This document shows positions 33,675 through 41,997 of a DNA stretch of 64,000 nt, piece after piece (positions within the stretch are counted from its first letter, which is position 1; every line of letters begins with the position of its first letter). The stretch is from Mesorhizobium caraganae (lineage in GTDB: Bacteria > Pseudomonadota > Alphaproteobacteria > Rhizobiales > Rhizobiaceae). The DNA lies in NCBI RefSeq assembly GCF_016836705.1, contig NZ_JAFCGY010000010.1, forward strand, positions 1 to 64,000, in the 5' to 3' direction. The notes under the pieces are model-generated. The model ran no database searches, was not told the origin of the DNA, and worked only from the letters and a program-made list of their open reading frames with translations. A program made the translations under genes and the position numbers.

Positions 33675-34700
33675 TCATTGAGCTCGCCGACGCCAGGTGT
33701 CGGTCGCGACCGCCAGCGCGATCACCACGCCGATCACCACCTGCTGGATGAAGGGCGAGACACCGAGCAAATTGAGCCCGTTGCGCAGCACGCCGATGAT
33801 GAGCACGCCGACCGCGGTGCCGCCGATCGAGCCGACGCCGCCCGACAGGCTGGCGCCACCGATCACTACGGCGGCGATGGTGTCGAGCTCATAGCCGAGG
33901 CCGGAGCTCGGCTGCACCGAATCGAGCCGCGCCGCCAGCACGATGCCGGCAAGCCCGGCGAGCACGCCGCAGATCGCGTAGACCCAGTTGGTCAGCGACT
34001 TCACCGGAATGCCGGAGAGCCGCGCCACCTCGGCGCTGCCGCCGATGGCGTAAAGGCTGCGGCCGGTGGCGCGGTAGTTGAGGAAGATGGCGAAGATGAT
34101 CGCCAGCACCATCATCAACCCGACGGTGACCGACAGGAAGCCGAAATGGCGGATGATCGACAAGTTGGTGAACCAGTCGGGGAAGCCGACGATCTGCGAG
34201 CCGTCGGTGATCATGTTGGCAAGACCGCGCGCCACCGACATCATCGCCAGCGTGGCGATGAAGGGCGGCAGCCGGGTGACGGTCACCAGCAGGCCGGACA
34301 CCAGTCCGCAAAGGCCGGCGACGACCAGTCCGGCGATGACGCCGGCCGCAAGGCCGAGATTGAGATAGTCGGGGTGGGCGACGAAGCCCATCACCATGGC
34401 GGCAAGCGCCAGCACCGAGCCGACCGAGAGATCGATGCCGCCGATCAGGATGACCAGCGTCATGCCGATCGCCATGATGCCAAGCACGGTGATCTGGTCG
34501 AGCACGTTGAGGATGTTGCGAACGGTGAGGAATGTGTCGGTGGTCAGCGTCAACGCCAGGCAAAGCAGCGCGAGTCCGATCAACGGTCCCATGGTTCCGG
34601 CGAACAGCGCCGAAAGCTTTGTACCCGTCGCGCCTTGAGCGCCGGGCGCGGCTTTCAACTCGCCAGCCTTCGACTCGCTTGCATCATTGCTCACGGCCAC
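33675..34700 (-). CDS. Sugar ABC transporter permease
   Basis: A 341-residue RbsC-type permease with about 8-10 membrane helices. The conserved segment GIDLSVGSVLALAAMVMGF and the C-terminal GVGSIGGTAVGVLIIGVLRNGLNLLG stretch are typical of the family. I chose the GTG at 34700, six bases after a strong GGAGGAG site; the upstream in-frame start at 34760 would leave a non-hydrophobic extension. It is the first gene of the operon running permease, binding protein, ATPase, SDR, SDR. A 112-base gap lies before the binding protein. Confidence 0.88.
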   Translation of the reverse strand: MAVSNDASESKAGELKAAPGAQGATGTKLSALFAGTMGPLIGLALLCLALTLTTDTFLTVRNILNVLDQITVLGIMAIGMTLVILIGGIDLSVGSVLALAAMVMGFVAHPDYLNLGLAAGVIAGLVVAGLCGLVSGLLVTVTRLPPFIATLAMMSVARGLANMITDGSQIVGFPDWFTNLSIIRHFGFLSVTVGLMMVLAIIFAIFLNYRATGRSLYAIGGSAEVARLSGIPVKSLTNWVYAICGVLAGLAGIVLAARLDSVQPSSGLGYELDTIAAVVIGGASLSGGVGSIGGTAVGVLIIGVLRNGLNLLGVSPFIQQVVIGVVIALAVATDTWRRRAQ

Positions 34701-34745
34701 TTTGTCTCCTCCGTCAGCGAAACGGCGATGGCCTGCCGTCCGCTC

Positions 34746-34801
34746 TTGTTCACCAGGCACCTCCCTGTGAACAATTTATCTTTGATATGCAATTTTGTTC
34801 A
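34746..34801. promoter_or_regulatory. Candidate SorC-family operator array
   Basis: The heptamer TTGTTCA or its complement TGAACAA occurs three times in the 240-base divergent promoter region: TTGTTCA at 34746-34752, TGAACAA at 34768-34774 and TTGTTCA at 34795-34801. The latter two form an inverted repeat with a 20-base A/T-rich spacer. The divergent SorC-like regulator is the obvious candidate to bind here. The gap is otherwise unusually A/T-rich. Confidence 0.5.
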
Positions 34802-34940
34802 GCTAAGCTTTTCGTTAGAAAATTGTCAAGTGCCGTCGCGCCATGCAGACGGTTTGCGCCACCTGGGGGTTTGTCCTAGGGAAGGCCAGGGGCGGCACTC
34901 TGCGGAAAAGATTCCGAATCTGCCGTGGGAGGGCAAAAAG

Positions 34941-35903
34941 ATGGCAACCGTCGAAAACGAGAAGGCCCCGCGCTTCCCCGATGCCGAGCTGAAGGCCCGT
35001 GCCGCCTGGCATTACTATGTCGAAGGCCTGACGCAGGAGCGGATATCCGAGATCCTCGGCGTCGGCCGCATCAAGGTGCACCGCATTCTCTCCGCCGCCC
35101 GCGAGGAGGGCATTGTCCAGTTCCGCATTCGCGACAGTGTCGTCGAATGCGTGCAGCTTGAGGAAAGTCTGAAGCAGCGCTTCGGGCTCAGCCAGGCCGT
35201 CGTGGTGCCGTCGGCCGCCGACCGCAGCAACGCGCCGCTGATGATCGGCCACGCCGCCGCCGCCTATCTCGCCGACAACGTCAATGCCGGCGACGTCATT
35301 GCTCTGGGCTGGGGCCGCACGCTGAAATTCGCCATCAACGAGTTGCCGAGGCGACCGATTGCCAGAACCACCGTCGTCTCGATGCTCGGCGGCCTCACCC
35401 ATGCACAGCCGCTCAACCCGACCGAAAGCGCCTGGGAATTCGCCGAAAAGATCGGCGCGGAATGTTTCCTGCTGCCGGTGCCGGTCTATGCCGACAAGCC
35501 CGAGCAGCGCGATGCCTTCATGAGCCAGCGCAGCGTCCAGGACGTCGTCTTCCGCGCGCGTCGGGCCAACATTGCCGTGCTCAGCGTCGGCTCGTTCTCC
35601 AACGACAGCCCGATCGCCAATTACGGTTTCATCAAGCCGAGCGAGCTCGAGGAATTGCAGGCGGCGGGTGCTGTCGGTGACATCCTCTGTCACTTCATCG
35701 ACGCCGAGGGCCGCCCGGTCGACCACGAGGTCAACCGCCGCGTCTGCGCCTATCCGCTGCAGGAACTGTCGGACATCCCGAACATCATCCTGGTCTCGGG
35801 GGGGCAGGAAAAGGTGGCCATCATGCGCGCCGCGCTGGCCAACACCAAGATCGCGGTGCTGATCACCGACGAGGACGCCGCCAAGGGCCTGCTCAATCGC
35901 TGA
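34941..35903 (+). CDS. SorC/DeoR-family transcriptional regulator
   Basis: A 320-residue regulator. The N-terminal helix-turn-helix is at residues about 33-55 (TQERISEILGVGRIKVHRIL), and the SorC-type sugar-binding domain follows, with GWGRTLKFAI near 117 and SVGSF near 218. The start is the ATG after GGGAGGGC; the frame is open far upstream but only as an antisense shadow of the permease gene. EryD and SorC proteins of this type respond to phosphorylated sugars. It is divergent from the sugar ABC operon. Confidence 0.9.
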   Translation: MATVENEKAPRFPDAELKARAAWHYYVEGLTQERISEILGVGRIKVHRILSAAREEGIVQFRIRDSVVECVQLEESLKQRFGLSQAVVVPSAADRSNAPLMIGHAAAAYLADNVNAGDVIALGWGRTLKFAINELPRRPIARTTVVSMLGGLTHAQPLNPTESAWEFAEKIGAECFLLPVPVYADKPEQRDAFMSQRSVQDVVFRARRANIAVLSVGSFSNDSPIANYGFIKPSELEELQAAGAVGDILCHFIDAEGRPVDHEVNRRVCAYPLQELSDIPNIILVSGGQEKVAIMRAALANTKIAVLITDEDAAKGLLNR

Positions 35904-35964
35904 TCCTCGATGCCCCGGAACAGTGGCAGCGATTTTCCGTCAGGAACCTGAGAAAAAAGTCTTT

Positions 35965-36555
35965 TCAGAATTCGCAAGCCTTGGGGCGCTTCTCGTAGGA
36001 CCAGTCCTTCAAGGGCACCGGTTTGAACTTGCCCTTGATCGGCCGGCCGGCCTCCAGGTCCTTGGAGACGGTGGCCTTGCCGGTGAGATAGTTGATGTCG
36101 CAGCCGCCCAGCGTGGTCTCGACGGTCCCGTCGGCTTTCTGCTCGCCCGAGTCCCAGCTTCGGCTGTAGCCGCCGACCAGGAACTTGCCGCGGCGATAAA
36201 CGACGGTCAGCGTCTCTTCCGTAGATTTGCTGGCGCCGCAGCCGAAGCAGGAGGTGATGACAAGCGATCCCTTGCCTTTCCTTCGAGCGCAAGAATCCGG
36301 TCCTCCGTCAGCGCCTTCTTGACGAAACTCGGCTTGCGCGAAGGGTCGAGCCTGCCGTCACCGGCGGCAAGATAGATCGAGAGATCCGCTTGCCCGCTGT
36401 TGGTATCTTGCGCGATGACGGCCCGGTCCGTACGGCCGTCATTGTCCAGGTCGACGGAGACCTCAAGAGACGGTTCGTCTTGCGCGCGCCGCCGTTGGAG
36501 CTGTCGCAACAGCGACGATCAAGGGCAGGGCCGCAAGGTGGAACGCTGCTTTCAT
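35965..36555 (-). pseudogene. Secreted protein gene interrupted by two compensating frameshifts
   Basis: The minus strand encodes a signal peptide from the ATG at 36555 (MKAAFHLAALPLIVAVATAP). The frame then hits a TGA near 36465. A QDEPSLEVSVDLDNDG segment continues one frame over between about 36490 and 36280, followed by a return to the first frame near 36275 with GSLVITSCFGCGASKSTEETL and ending KRPKACEF. The total is 591 bases, a multiple of three, so the two shifts cancel. The C-terminal part has five cysteines, including CFGC. Either the gene is recently broken or the sequence carries two indel errors in GC-rich runs. I do not recognise the function. It faces the SorC gene tail to tail. 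Confidence 0.7.
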
Positions 36556-36608
36556 GAGCCCGCTGAGCTTAGTACTGGCCAGACAAGACGCAAATCCGGT
36601 AGCTTCAG

Positions 36609-36646
36609 CCCGGAAGCGACAGGTCGACCCGGAAGCGACAGGTCGA
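36609..36646. repeat. 19-base tandem duplication
   Basis: CCCGGAAGCGACAGGTCGA occurs twice back to back (36609-36627 and 36628-36646), immediately after the FGGY kinase stop codon on the minus strand. It looks like a recent slippage duplication in non-coding DNA. Confidence 0.9.
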
Positions 36647-36648
36647 CC

Positions 36649-38136
36649 TCAAATCGCGCCAAGCCGCGCATGAATATCGCGCGTCGCGTGATAAAGGTCG
36701 CGATAGATCGCCCTGCGCGCCCGGTAAGCCGGTAACAGCGCCATGTCCGGATCGACACGTCTGGCGGGCGCCGCCGCCATCGCCTTGGCCGCGTCTTCCG
36801 GTGAGGCAAACCAGCCGATCGCCGAAGCCGCCAGCATGGCCGCGCCAAGTGCGGCCGCCTCGTTGACCGGCGACACGAGAAGCGGCCGCTCGAGCACGCT
36901 GGCCATGATTTGCATCAGCAGCCCCGAATTGGTGCCGCCGCCGGCGGCAATCATCTCCGTAGGCTTGCCGCCGCTCTCGCCTTCCATCGCCTCGCTGGCA
37001 ATGGCTTGCTCGAAAGCGATGCCTTCCAACGTCGCGCGGAAGAGATGCCTGGGCTCATGGTTGAGCGACAGGCCGACGACAGCGCCTCGCGCCGCGCCAT
37101 CCCAATAGGGGCTCATCACGCCGGCCCAATAGGGCATGACCAGCAGCCCGTCACTGCCGGCCGCGACATCGACCGCAAGCTTCTCCAGTTCTGCCGCGGA
37201 AGAAGCGCCTGTGGTGCGCACGATCCAGTCGACCAGTTGCATGCCCGAGCGCAGCACGGTCTCCAGCATGAAGCCGGAGCCGGTCGGCGAGACCAGCGTG
37301 CGAAACGCGTCCGATGTGGTGACCGCGCCGGAATAGCAGCCGCTGACGACGCCGGAGCCGAGCGAGAGATAGCTCTTGCCGGCGCCATAGACACCCATGC
37401 CGAGGCCCATAGCCTGGCCGTCGCCGGCGCCGGCGACGATTGGCGTACCGGCCTTCAAGCCAGTCAGCTGCGCAATGCTTTCGGCGAGTCCGCCGCAAAT
37501 TTCACCGGGGCCAATCAGCGCCGGCAACTGCTCGGGTCTGAGTCCCGCGGCCGCGGTGAGTTCAGGGCGCCATTCTCCTGTCGCGACGTCGAGCAGGCCG
37601 AGCGGATCGGCGCTTGCCGTGCTGGTGACGAGATGGCCGGTCAGCCGATGGACGAAGAAGCCGTGAACGTCGACGAGCGCGGCGGCGCTGTAGAGCACCT
37701 GCGGCTGGTGCTCCGCCAGCCAGGCGATGGCATAGAGCGCCGGTGTGGGATCCGGCGGCTTGCCGCTCCAGTCGCGGATCGCTTCGCGGCCGAGCTCGGC
37801 CGACAGTCGAGCGACCTGCGGCCGCGCGCGCTCGTCAAGCCACAGGATCGCCGGAATGAGCGGCTTGCCGGCATGATCGATCAGGGTGAAGCTCTCGCGT
37901 TGATGAGCGATGGCGATCGCTGCTATGCGCGCCGCTCCTATCTTGTCGGTGACCTGCTGCAGCGCACTGATGAGGGCTGCCCACCAATGTTCGGCATCCT
38001 GTTCGAAATGGCCGGGCTTCGGATTTGAAAGCGGATAGGTTTCGCGCGCCTGGAAAAGCTCCGTGCCGTCGCGCGCGAAAGCAATCGCCTTCACCGCCGT
38101 CGTCGAGGCATCGATCCCGATAACGACATCGTCCAT
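36649..38136 (-). CDS. FGGY-family carbohydrate kinase
   Basis: A 495-residue xylulokinase-like sugar kinase. The N-terminal phosphate-binding motif GIDASTTAVKAI is at residues about 6-17, a conserved WLDERA segment near 106, and the C-terminal ATP-site glycine motif IAAGGGTNSGL near 400. The start is the ATG at 38136; a GTG one codon earlier is possible. The gene is followed upstream by a SAF-type oxidoreductase 19 bases away, so both are in one operon. Together with the nearby ABC transporter, two SDRs and the SorC regulator it suggests import, oxidation and phosphorylation of a polyol or uncommon sugar. Confidence 0.9.
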   Translation of the reverse strand: MDDVVIGIDASTTAVKAIAFARDGTELFQARETYPLSNPKPGHFEQDAEHWWAALISALQQVTDKIGAARIAAIAIAHQRESFTLIDHAGKPLIPAILWLDERARPQVARLSAELGREAIRDWSGKPPDPTPALYAIAWLAEHQPQVLYSAAALVDVHGFFVHRLTGHLVTSTASADPLGLLDVATGEWRPELTAAAGLRPEQLPALIGPGEICGGLAESIAQLTGLKAGTPIVAGAGDGQAMGLGMGVYGAGKSYLSLGSGVVSGCYSGAVTTSDAFRTLVSPTGSGFMLETVLRSGMQLVDWIVRTTGASSAAELEKLAVDVAAGSDGLLVMPYWAGVMSPYWDGAARGAVVGLSLNHEPRHLFRATLEGIAFEQAIASEAMEGESGGKPTEMIAAGGGTNSGLLMQIMASVLERPLLVSPVNEAAALGAAMLAASAIGWFASPEDAAKAMAAAPARRVDPDMALLPAYRARRAIYRDLYHATRDIHARLGAI

Positions 38137-38155
38137 CACAGCTATTCCCGAAGGT

Positions 38156-39478
38156 TCAGGCAGCGTTGGTCACGAACCGTCCGTCCGACTGGTCGAGACG
38201 ACGGCGGATCTGCGTTATCACCATCGAATCGTCGGGTACACAATTTTCATAGGTGAGGAAGTCGCCTTTTCTGATCGGCTTGACCACCTTGGCGCGTTCG
38301 GCAAGCCCGAGCGGCAGCGCCCCCTTGGCGCGCGCGTCCTCCCAGGTCATGGCGAAGCCGCGATAGTCGGTCTCGCCGATCATGCCAAGCGATTGGCCCG
38401 TGCCGAGATCGCTCTTGGCCACCGCCACCGCTTCGGCAACCGGATGGTCGAGCGGTTCCATATCCGCGCGCTTGTAGACCACGGCGCGCGCCGCCGACAG
38501 CGGCACTTCCAGGCTGGTCAAATGATAGGGCCGGAAGATCGTGAAATAGGGGCCTTTGCCGACCTTGAGGTCGATCATCCGCTCCATGACGCGCGGATGC
38601 CGGGTTTCGATGACGCAGAACACGCCGGGCGCTACGCCCTTGCCGATGGAATAGTCGACCACGCCCTTGCGGTGCAGCACGCCGCCATCTTCGCGCGGGC
38701 AAAGCACGCTGGCCAGTTCCTCCAGCGTTGCCGTCGGGCCGTGCATGCCCGGCACGTCGGGCACCAGCCCCGTGGCGTTGGCGATCGCCACCATCTCGAT
38801 CGCCGTCTTGGAGCCGTCGACGAACTCGACCAGCATGCGCGCATTCATGTTGCGCTCGGCTGCTTCCTTGGCGTAGTCGGCCGGCATGGCGTCGAACTTC
38901 AGCGGGTTGTTCTTGCCCTTGCCGGCGGCGATGATGTTGAAGCCGAGGCTGCGGGCAAAGCCGATGATCTCCAACGTGCAGGCAGGTTCGTCGCCGGCAG
39001 CACCGGTGTAGACGACGCCGGCCTTGCGCGCCTCTTCCTTCAGGAAGCGGCCGATGGTGATGTCGGCTTCGACATTGAGCATGACGATGTGCTTGCCGTT
39101 CTTCATCACTTCGAGGGCAAACAGCGTGCCGATGTTGGGATTGCCGGTGGCGTCGATGATGACGTCGATACGGCCGGCCGCGGCCAGCGCGTGCAAATCC
39201 TCGGTGACAGCGATCTTGCCGGCCTCGATGGCGCGGTCGATGGCGGACGCATTGGCCGCCTGGACGATGTCGGAGCGGTCATGGCCGGCAAGCAGGGCGG
39301 CATCGATCGCCGCCTGTGGCCGAACCTCGGAAATGGCACCGATCCGCATGCCCGGCATCAACGCCACCTGGACGACGATGTCGGTGCCCATCTGACCGGC
39401 GCCGGCGAGACCGATGGTGATTGGCCCTTGGGCTTCAGCGCGCTGCAGAAGTTCCGCTGCAAATTGCGGATGGGCCAT
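38156..39478 (-). CDS. NAD(P)-dependent oxidoreductase with C-terminal SAF-like domain
   Basis: A 440-residue protein. The N-terminal half is a homoserine-dehydrogenase-like Rossmann domain (IGLAGAGQMGTDIV near residues 20-33; IDATGNPNIG near 111). The C-terminal part resembles an SAF domain, with the conserved ending KPIRKGDFLTYENC. I chose the ATG at 39478 because GGAG lies 8 bases before it. Members of this family occur in sugar and polyol clusters of rhizobia but I cannot name the reaction. It probably acts on a sugar or sugar phosphate handled by the adjacent FGGY kinase. Confidence 0.8.
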   Translation of the reverse strand: MAHPQFAAELLQRAEAQGPITIGLAGAGQMGTDIVVQVALMPGMRIGAISEVRPQAAIDAALLAGHDRSDIVQAANASAIDRAIEAGKIAVTEDLHALAAAGRIDVIIDATGNPNIGTLFALEVMKNGKHIVMLNVEADITIGRFLKEEARKAGVVYTGAAGDEPACTLEIIGFARSLGFNIIAAGKGKNNPLKFDAMPADYAKEAAERNMNARMLVEFVDGSKTAIEMVAIANATGLVPDVPGMHGPTATLEELASVLCPREDGGVLHRKGVVDYSIGKGVAPGVFCVIETRHPRVMERMIDLKVGKGPYFTIFRPYHLTSLEVPLSAARAVVYKRADMEPLDHPVAEAVAVAKSDLGTGQSLGMIGETDYRGFAMTWEDARAKGALPLGLAERAKVVKPIRKGDFLTYENCVPDDSMVITQIRRRLDQSDGRFVTNAA

Positions 39479-39543
39479 ATCGCTTTCTCCAGTCATGACG
39501 CGCCGCAGCGTCAAATCATCATTTTGAACATTCCTATTTCCAT

Positions 39544-39559
39544 TTGAAAAATATTTCAA
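39544..39559. promoter_or_regulatory. Palindrome upstream of the SAF-type oxidoreductase operon
   Basis: TTGAAA-AATA-TTTCAA, a perfect 16-base inverted repeat about 65 bases before the oxidoreductase start codon. Its position suits an operator or promoter-overlapping site for the kinase operon. No cognate regulator can be assigned; its sequence differs from the TTGTTCA sites at 34746-34801. Confidence 0.4.
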
Positions 39560-39569
39560 CCGGCAAATG

Positions 39570-39625
39570 GGGTAATGGCTGCAGGGACTCAAAATCTCCC
39601 ACGAAGGGTTCGTGGTGGTGAGAAC
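39570..39625 (+). other. tRNA-Leu-like fragment
   Basis: The stretch GCAGGGACTCAAAATCTCCC matches what an anticodon arm of a tRNA-Leu with CAA in the loop looks like. It is followed by a perfect long variable-arm-like hairpin, CCACGAA-GGG-TTCGTGG. No T-arm (TTCGANNC) or matching acceptor stem follows or precedes, so at most this is a degenerate 3'-truncated remnant. The rest of the 342-base gap (39479-39820) holds no supported gene. Confidence 0.3.
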
Positions 39626-39820
39626 CTTTGATGCTGGCGGGAATAAGGGGGCGCGAAGGATCGCTACGGCGGTTATTTCGCACCGCCGGCGAGAAGTGCC
39701 CCTCAGTCTTGACCTCGACGAGGGGTCGGCGAGAACCCGTCGAGTTAGCCGATCGCCCAGACGTAAAGGGCTTCCAGCCGGTAGTTGATCTGCCTTGCCT
39801 TGACGCGTTTGATCTTCATC

Positions 39821-40924
39821 TCAGCCGATCTCGAAGAATGGTTTGCCAAGCAGGCTCGGGTCGACATCGATGCCGAGGCCGGGTCCGTCGGGAATGCCCA
39901 TATGACTGCCGGTGACCGGCGGGGCGTTTTTTGCTGTGCGCACCGTCACCCATTCGTGGAAGGCAATGGCGTGCAGCCGGCGTTCTTCCGGCGTCGACAG
40001 CGACAGATGTGCCATCGCCGCGGTATCGATCTCGGCGCCGCCCGTATCCTCGACGGTGATCATGAAGCCCAGATCGACGGCGCCGTCGCGGATCTGCCGG
40101 GTCCTGGTCACGCCGCCCAGCCGCGAGATCTTCAGCGTCAGCCCGTCGGCCGCGCCCAGGCGGTAAATATCCAGCATAGCCTCGAGCGAAATGACGCTCT
40201 CGTCGAGCACCATCGGCTTGTCGAGCATGCGGCGCACCGACATGTTCTCCTCGATCGTCGTGCAGGGCTGCTCGAATGTGTAGTCGATGCCGCGCGTGGC
40301 ATCGGCGAACTGCCGTGCCTGGTAGGGCGTCCAGCCGGCATTGGCGTCGCAGAAAATGACCGTGCCTTTCGGCACGGCAGAAGCGACGGCCGTCACCCGG
40401 TCGATGTCGTCATGCACGTTACCGCCGACCTTGACCTGCAGGCGGCGGCAACCCTCGGCGATAATCCTCTTGGCCAATGCCGCCATCTGGTCGAGCGTGC
40501 CGTGGGTGACGACGCGGTAGGTCTCCGCCATGTCGCTCTCGCGGCCGCCAAGCATCGTCACCAGCGGTACGTCGGCGGCACGGGCTGCCAGGTCCCAGCA
40601 GGCCATGTCGAGCGCCGACTTGATGTAGGGATGGCCCTTGAACACCGTGTCCATCAGCCGGCCGATGCCGGCGAGGCCGCGTGGATCCTGGCCGATGAGG
40701 TGCGGCGCGATTTCTACCACGCCGGCGCGCGTGCCGGCCGGAAAGGCGGCCGAATAGAAATTGCCGAGCGGCGCCATCTCGCCCCAGCCGGTCACGCCGC
40801 TGTCGGAGGTGATGGCGACGATCACCGCGTCGAAGCAGTCGGCGACGCGCCCCTTGGACATGCGGTAGGGCCCGTCCACGAAGGGCTGCACGACGCGATA
40901 AGCCTTGATGGTTTTGATCTGCAC
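39821..40924 (-). CDS. Enolase-superfamily (mandelate racemase/muconate lactonizing) enzyme
   Basis: A 367-residue enzyme with the superfamily catalytic set visible: the QVKV segment near residue 169 (acid/base Lys), metal ligands D in FCDANAG near 197, E in FEQP near 223 and the acid in LDES near 248, plus a second Lys in KISRLGG near 270. A Lys on each side of the barrel places it in the MLE-type subgroup, which includes epimerases and dehydratases of amino acids and sugar acids. It is 35 bases after the GntR gene on the same strand, so it is probably controlled by that regulator. The substrate is unknown. Confidence 0.87.
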   Translation of the reverse strand: MQIKTIKAYRVVQPFVDGPYRMSKGRVADCFDAVIVAITSDSGVTGWGEMAPLGNFYSAAFPAGTRAGVVEIAPHLIGQDPRGLAGIGRLMDTVFKGHPYIKSALDMACWDLAARAADVPLVTMLGGRESDMAETYRVVTHGTLDQMAALAKRIIAEGCRRLQVKVGGNVHDDIDRVTAVASAVPKGTVIFCDANAGWTPYQARQFADATRGIDYTFEQPCTTIEENMSVRRMLDKPMVLDESVISLEAMLDIYRLGAADGLTLKISRLGGVTRTRQIRDGAVDLGFMITVEDTGGAEIDTAAMAHLSLSTPEERRLHAIAFHEWVTVRTAKNAPPVTGSHMGIPDGPGLGIDVDPSLLGKPFFEIG

Positions 40925-40959
40925 GTTGTCTGTCCGTTGTCGCTTGGTGTTGAGGAGGG

Positions 40960-41649
40960 TCAGCCCTTCGATGTGCGCTGTTCGAGGCCGCGCGCGTAGG
41001 CGAGCAGCTCTTCGAAATCGAGGTCGATGTGCTCACGGGCATGGCGCTGGGCGGCGCGCATGTCGGCGCCTTTCAAGAGCCGCACATAGGTCTCGTGGAC
41101 ATCTTCCGCCGGCACCGGCTCGTTGCGGGCGCGCTGGTGCAGGGCAAAGTACATTTGCAGCCGGCTGATCAGCCGCTGCCAGGTTTCCAGCAGCACCGAA
41201 TTGTCGGCCCATTCATAAATCAGCCCGTGCAGTTGCAGCGCGGTTTCGATCTGGCGCGTGGTGTCGAGCGCCCGCGTCGCCTGCTTCACCGCCTCGTGGC
41301 GGCTGTCGAGCTCGTCGAAGAAGCGCTGGTCGCGCAGCTTCCAGGTGCGTTCGATGGCGAATTCATCGAGCACCTTGTTCAGCGAATAGGCGTCGTCAAT
41401 GTCCTTGGCGGTGACATCGATCACAAACGTGCCGGCATAGGGAATGCTGGTGAGAATGCCTTCCTGCACCAGCTCGCGCATCGCCTCGCGCAGCGGCGCG
41501 CGGCTGACCCGCATCTGCTCGGCGATCCTGAGTTCGTTGAGTTTTTGCCCGGGTTCCAGCTGGCCGGTCAGGATCGCGCGCCTGAGCAGCGCGACGATCT
41601 CGGCGCGGCGTGTCGTGTCCGCGATCGGACCGAAATCCAGCTTGGCCAT
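40960..41649 (-). CDS. GntR-family regulator (FCD subgroup)
   Basis: A 229-residue regulator. The winged helix is at residues about 15-75 (GQKLNELRIAEQMRVSRAPLREAMRELVQEGIL) and an all-helical FCD ligand-binding domain follows, with metal-site-like His residues such as LHGLIYEWAD near 145. It heads a two-gene operon with the enolase-superfamily enzyme. A perfect GATTGTCGACAATC palindrome 38 bases upstream of its start is a likely autoregulatory operator. Confidence 0.9.
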   Translation of the reverse strand: MAKLDFGPIADTTRRAEIVALLRRAILTGQLEPGQKLNELRIAEQMRVSRAPLREAMRELVQEGILTSIPYAGTFVIDVTAKDIDDAYSLNKVLDEFAIERTWKLRDQRFFDELDSRHEAVKQATRALDTTRQIETALQLHGLIYEWADNSVLLETWQRLISRLQMYFALHQRARNEPVPAEDVHETYVRLLKGADMRAAQRHAREHIDLDFEELLAYARGLEQRTSKG

Positions 41650-41686
41650 GTCGCCACTCCAGTGAGAGCCTGGAACAAGACAAGCA

Positions 41687-41729
41687 GATTGTCGACAATC
41701 CTACAAGAGGCCCTTCCGGATTCTTGTAG
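41687..41729. promoter_or_regulatory. Operator palindromes upstream of the GntR gene
   Basis: GATTGTCGACAATC (41687-41700) is a perfect 14-base palindrome whose core TTGTCGACAA resembles FCD-type GntR sites. It is immediately followed by a second inverted repeat, CTACAAGA (41701-41708) and TCTTGTAG (41722-41729), with a 13-base spacer. Confidence 0.55.
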
Positions 41730-41997
41730 CGGGTGGCGTGTCAGCCTTTCGGCCTCATGCTGCGCGGGCTGGGCACTGCCCTTCGTCAGCGAGTCATGGC
41801 GCGCGCCGATCTGGAAGCCGCGCAACTGATCGCACTCTCGTCCGTCTCGATGCGTCTCGGGCATCCTTATTGCGCGTTCATGCCGCCGGCCAAGGCCGAC
41901 CGCGCCGATATCGCCGCTCTGGTGGACCTGCTTACGAAAAACGGCGCCCCAGGCGTATGATAAGGAAGCTCGTTTCGACCGATTTCAGGTTTAGGCC
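41730..41997. other. Intergenic region with a possible decayed coding fragment
   Basis: With the operator this makes a 348-base gap. A 75-codon + strand frame at 41733-41960 has coding-like codon use (its C-terminal 50 residues read RADLEAAQLIALSSVSMRLG and continue smoothly) but no initiation site or recognisable family. It could be the 3' remnant of a lost gene. Its last 32 bases resemble bases 42800-42830 downstream of the ModA-like gene. Confidence 0.3.

Noticed and set aside
33612..34940. Upstream extension of the SorC regulator frame to a 763-residue protein
   Set aside because: The first 440 codons are antisense to the sugar permease and low-complexity. A good ribosome-binding site and the helix-turn-helix place the true start at 34941.
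41733..41960. 75-codon + strand gene after gntR
   Set aside because: Coding-like composition but no ribosome-binding site, no family resemblance and no intact N-terminus. I list it only as a possible remnant within the intergenic entry.
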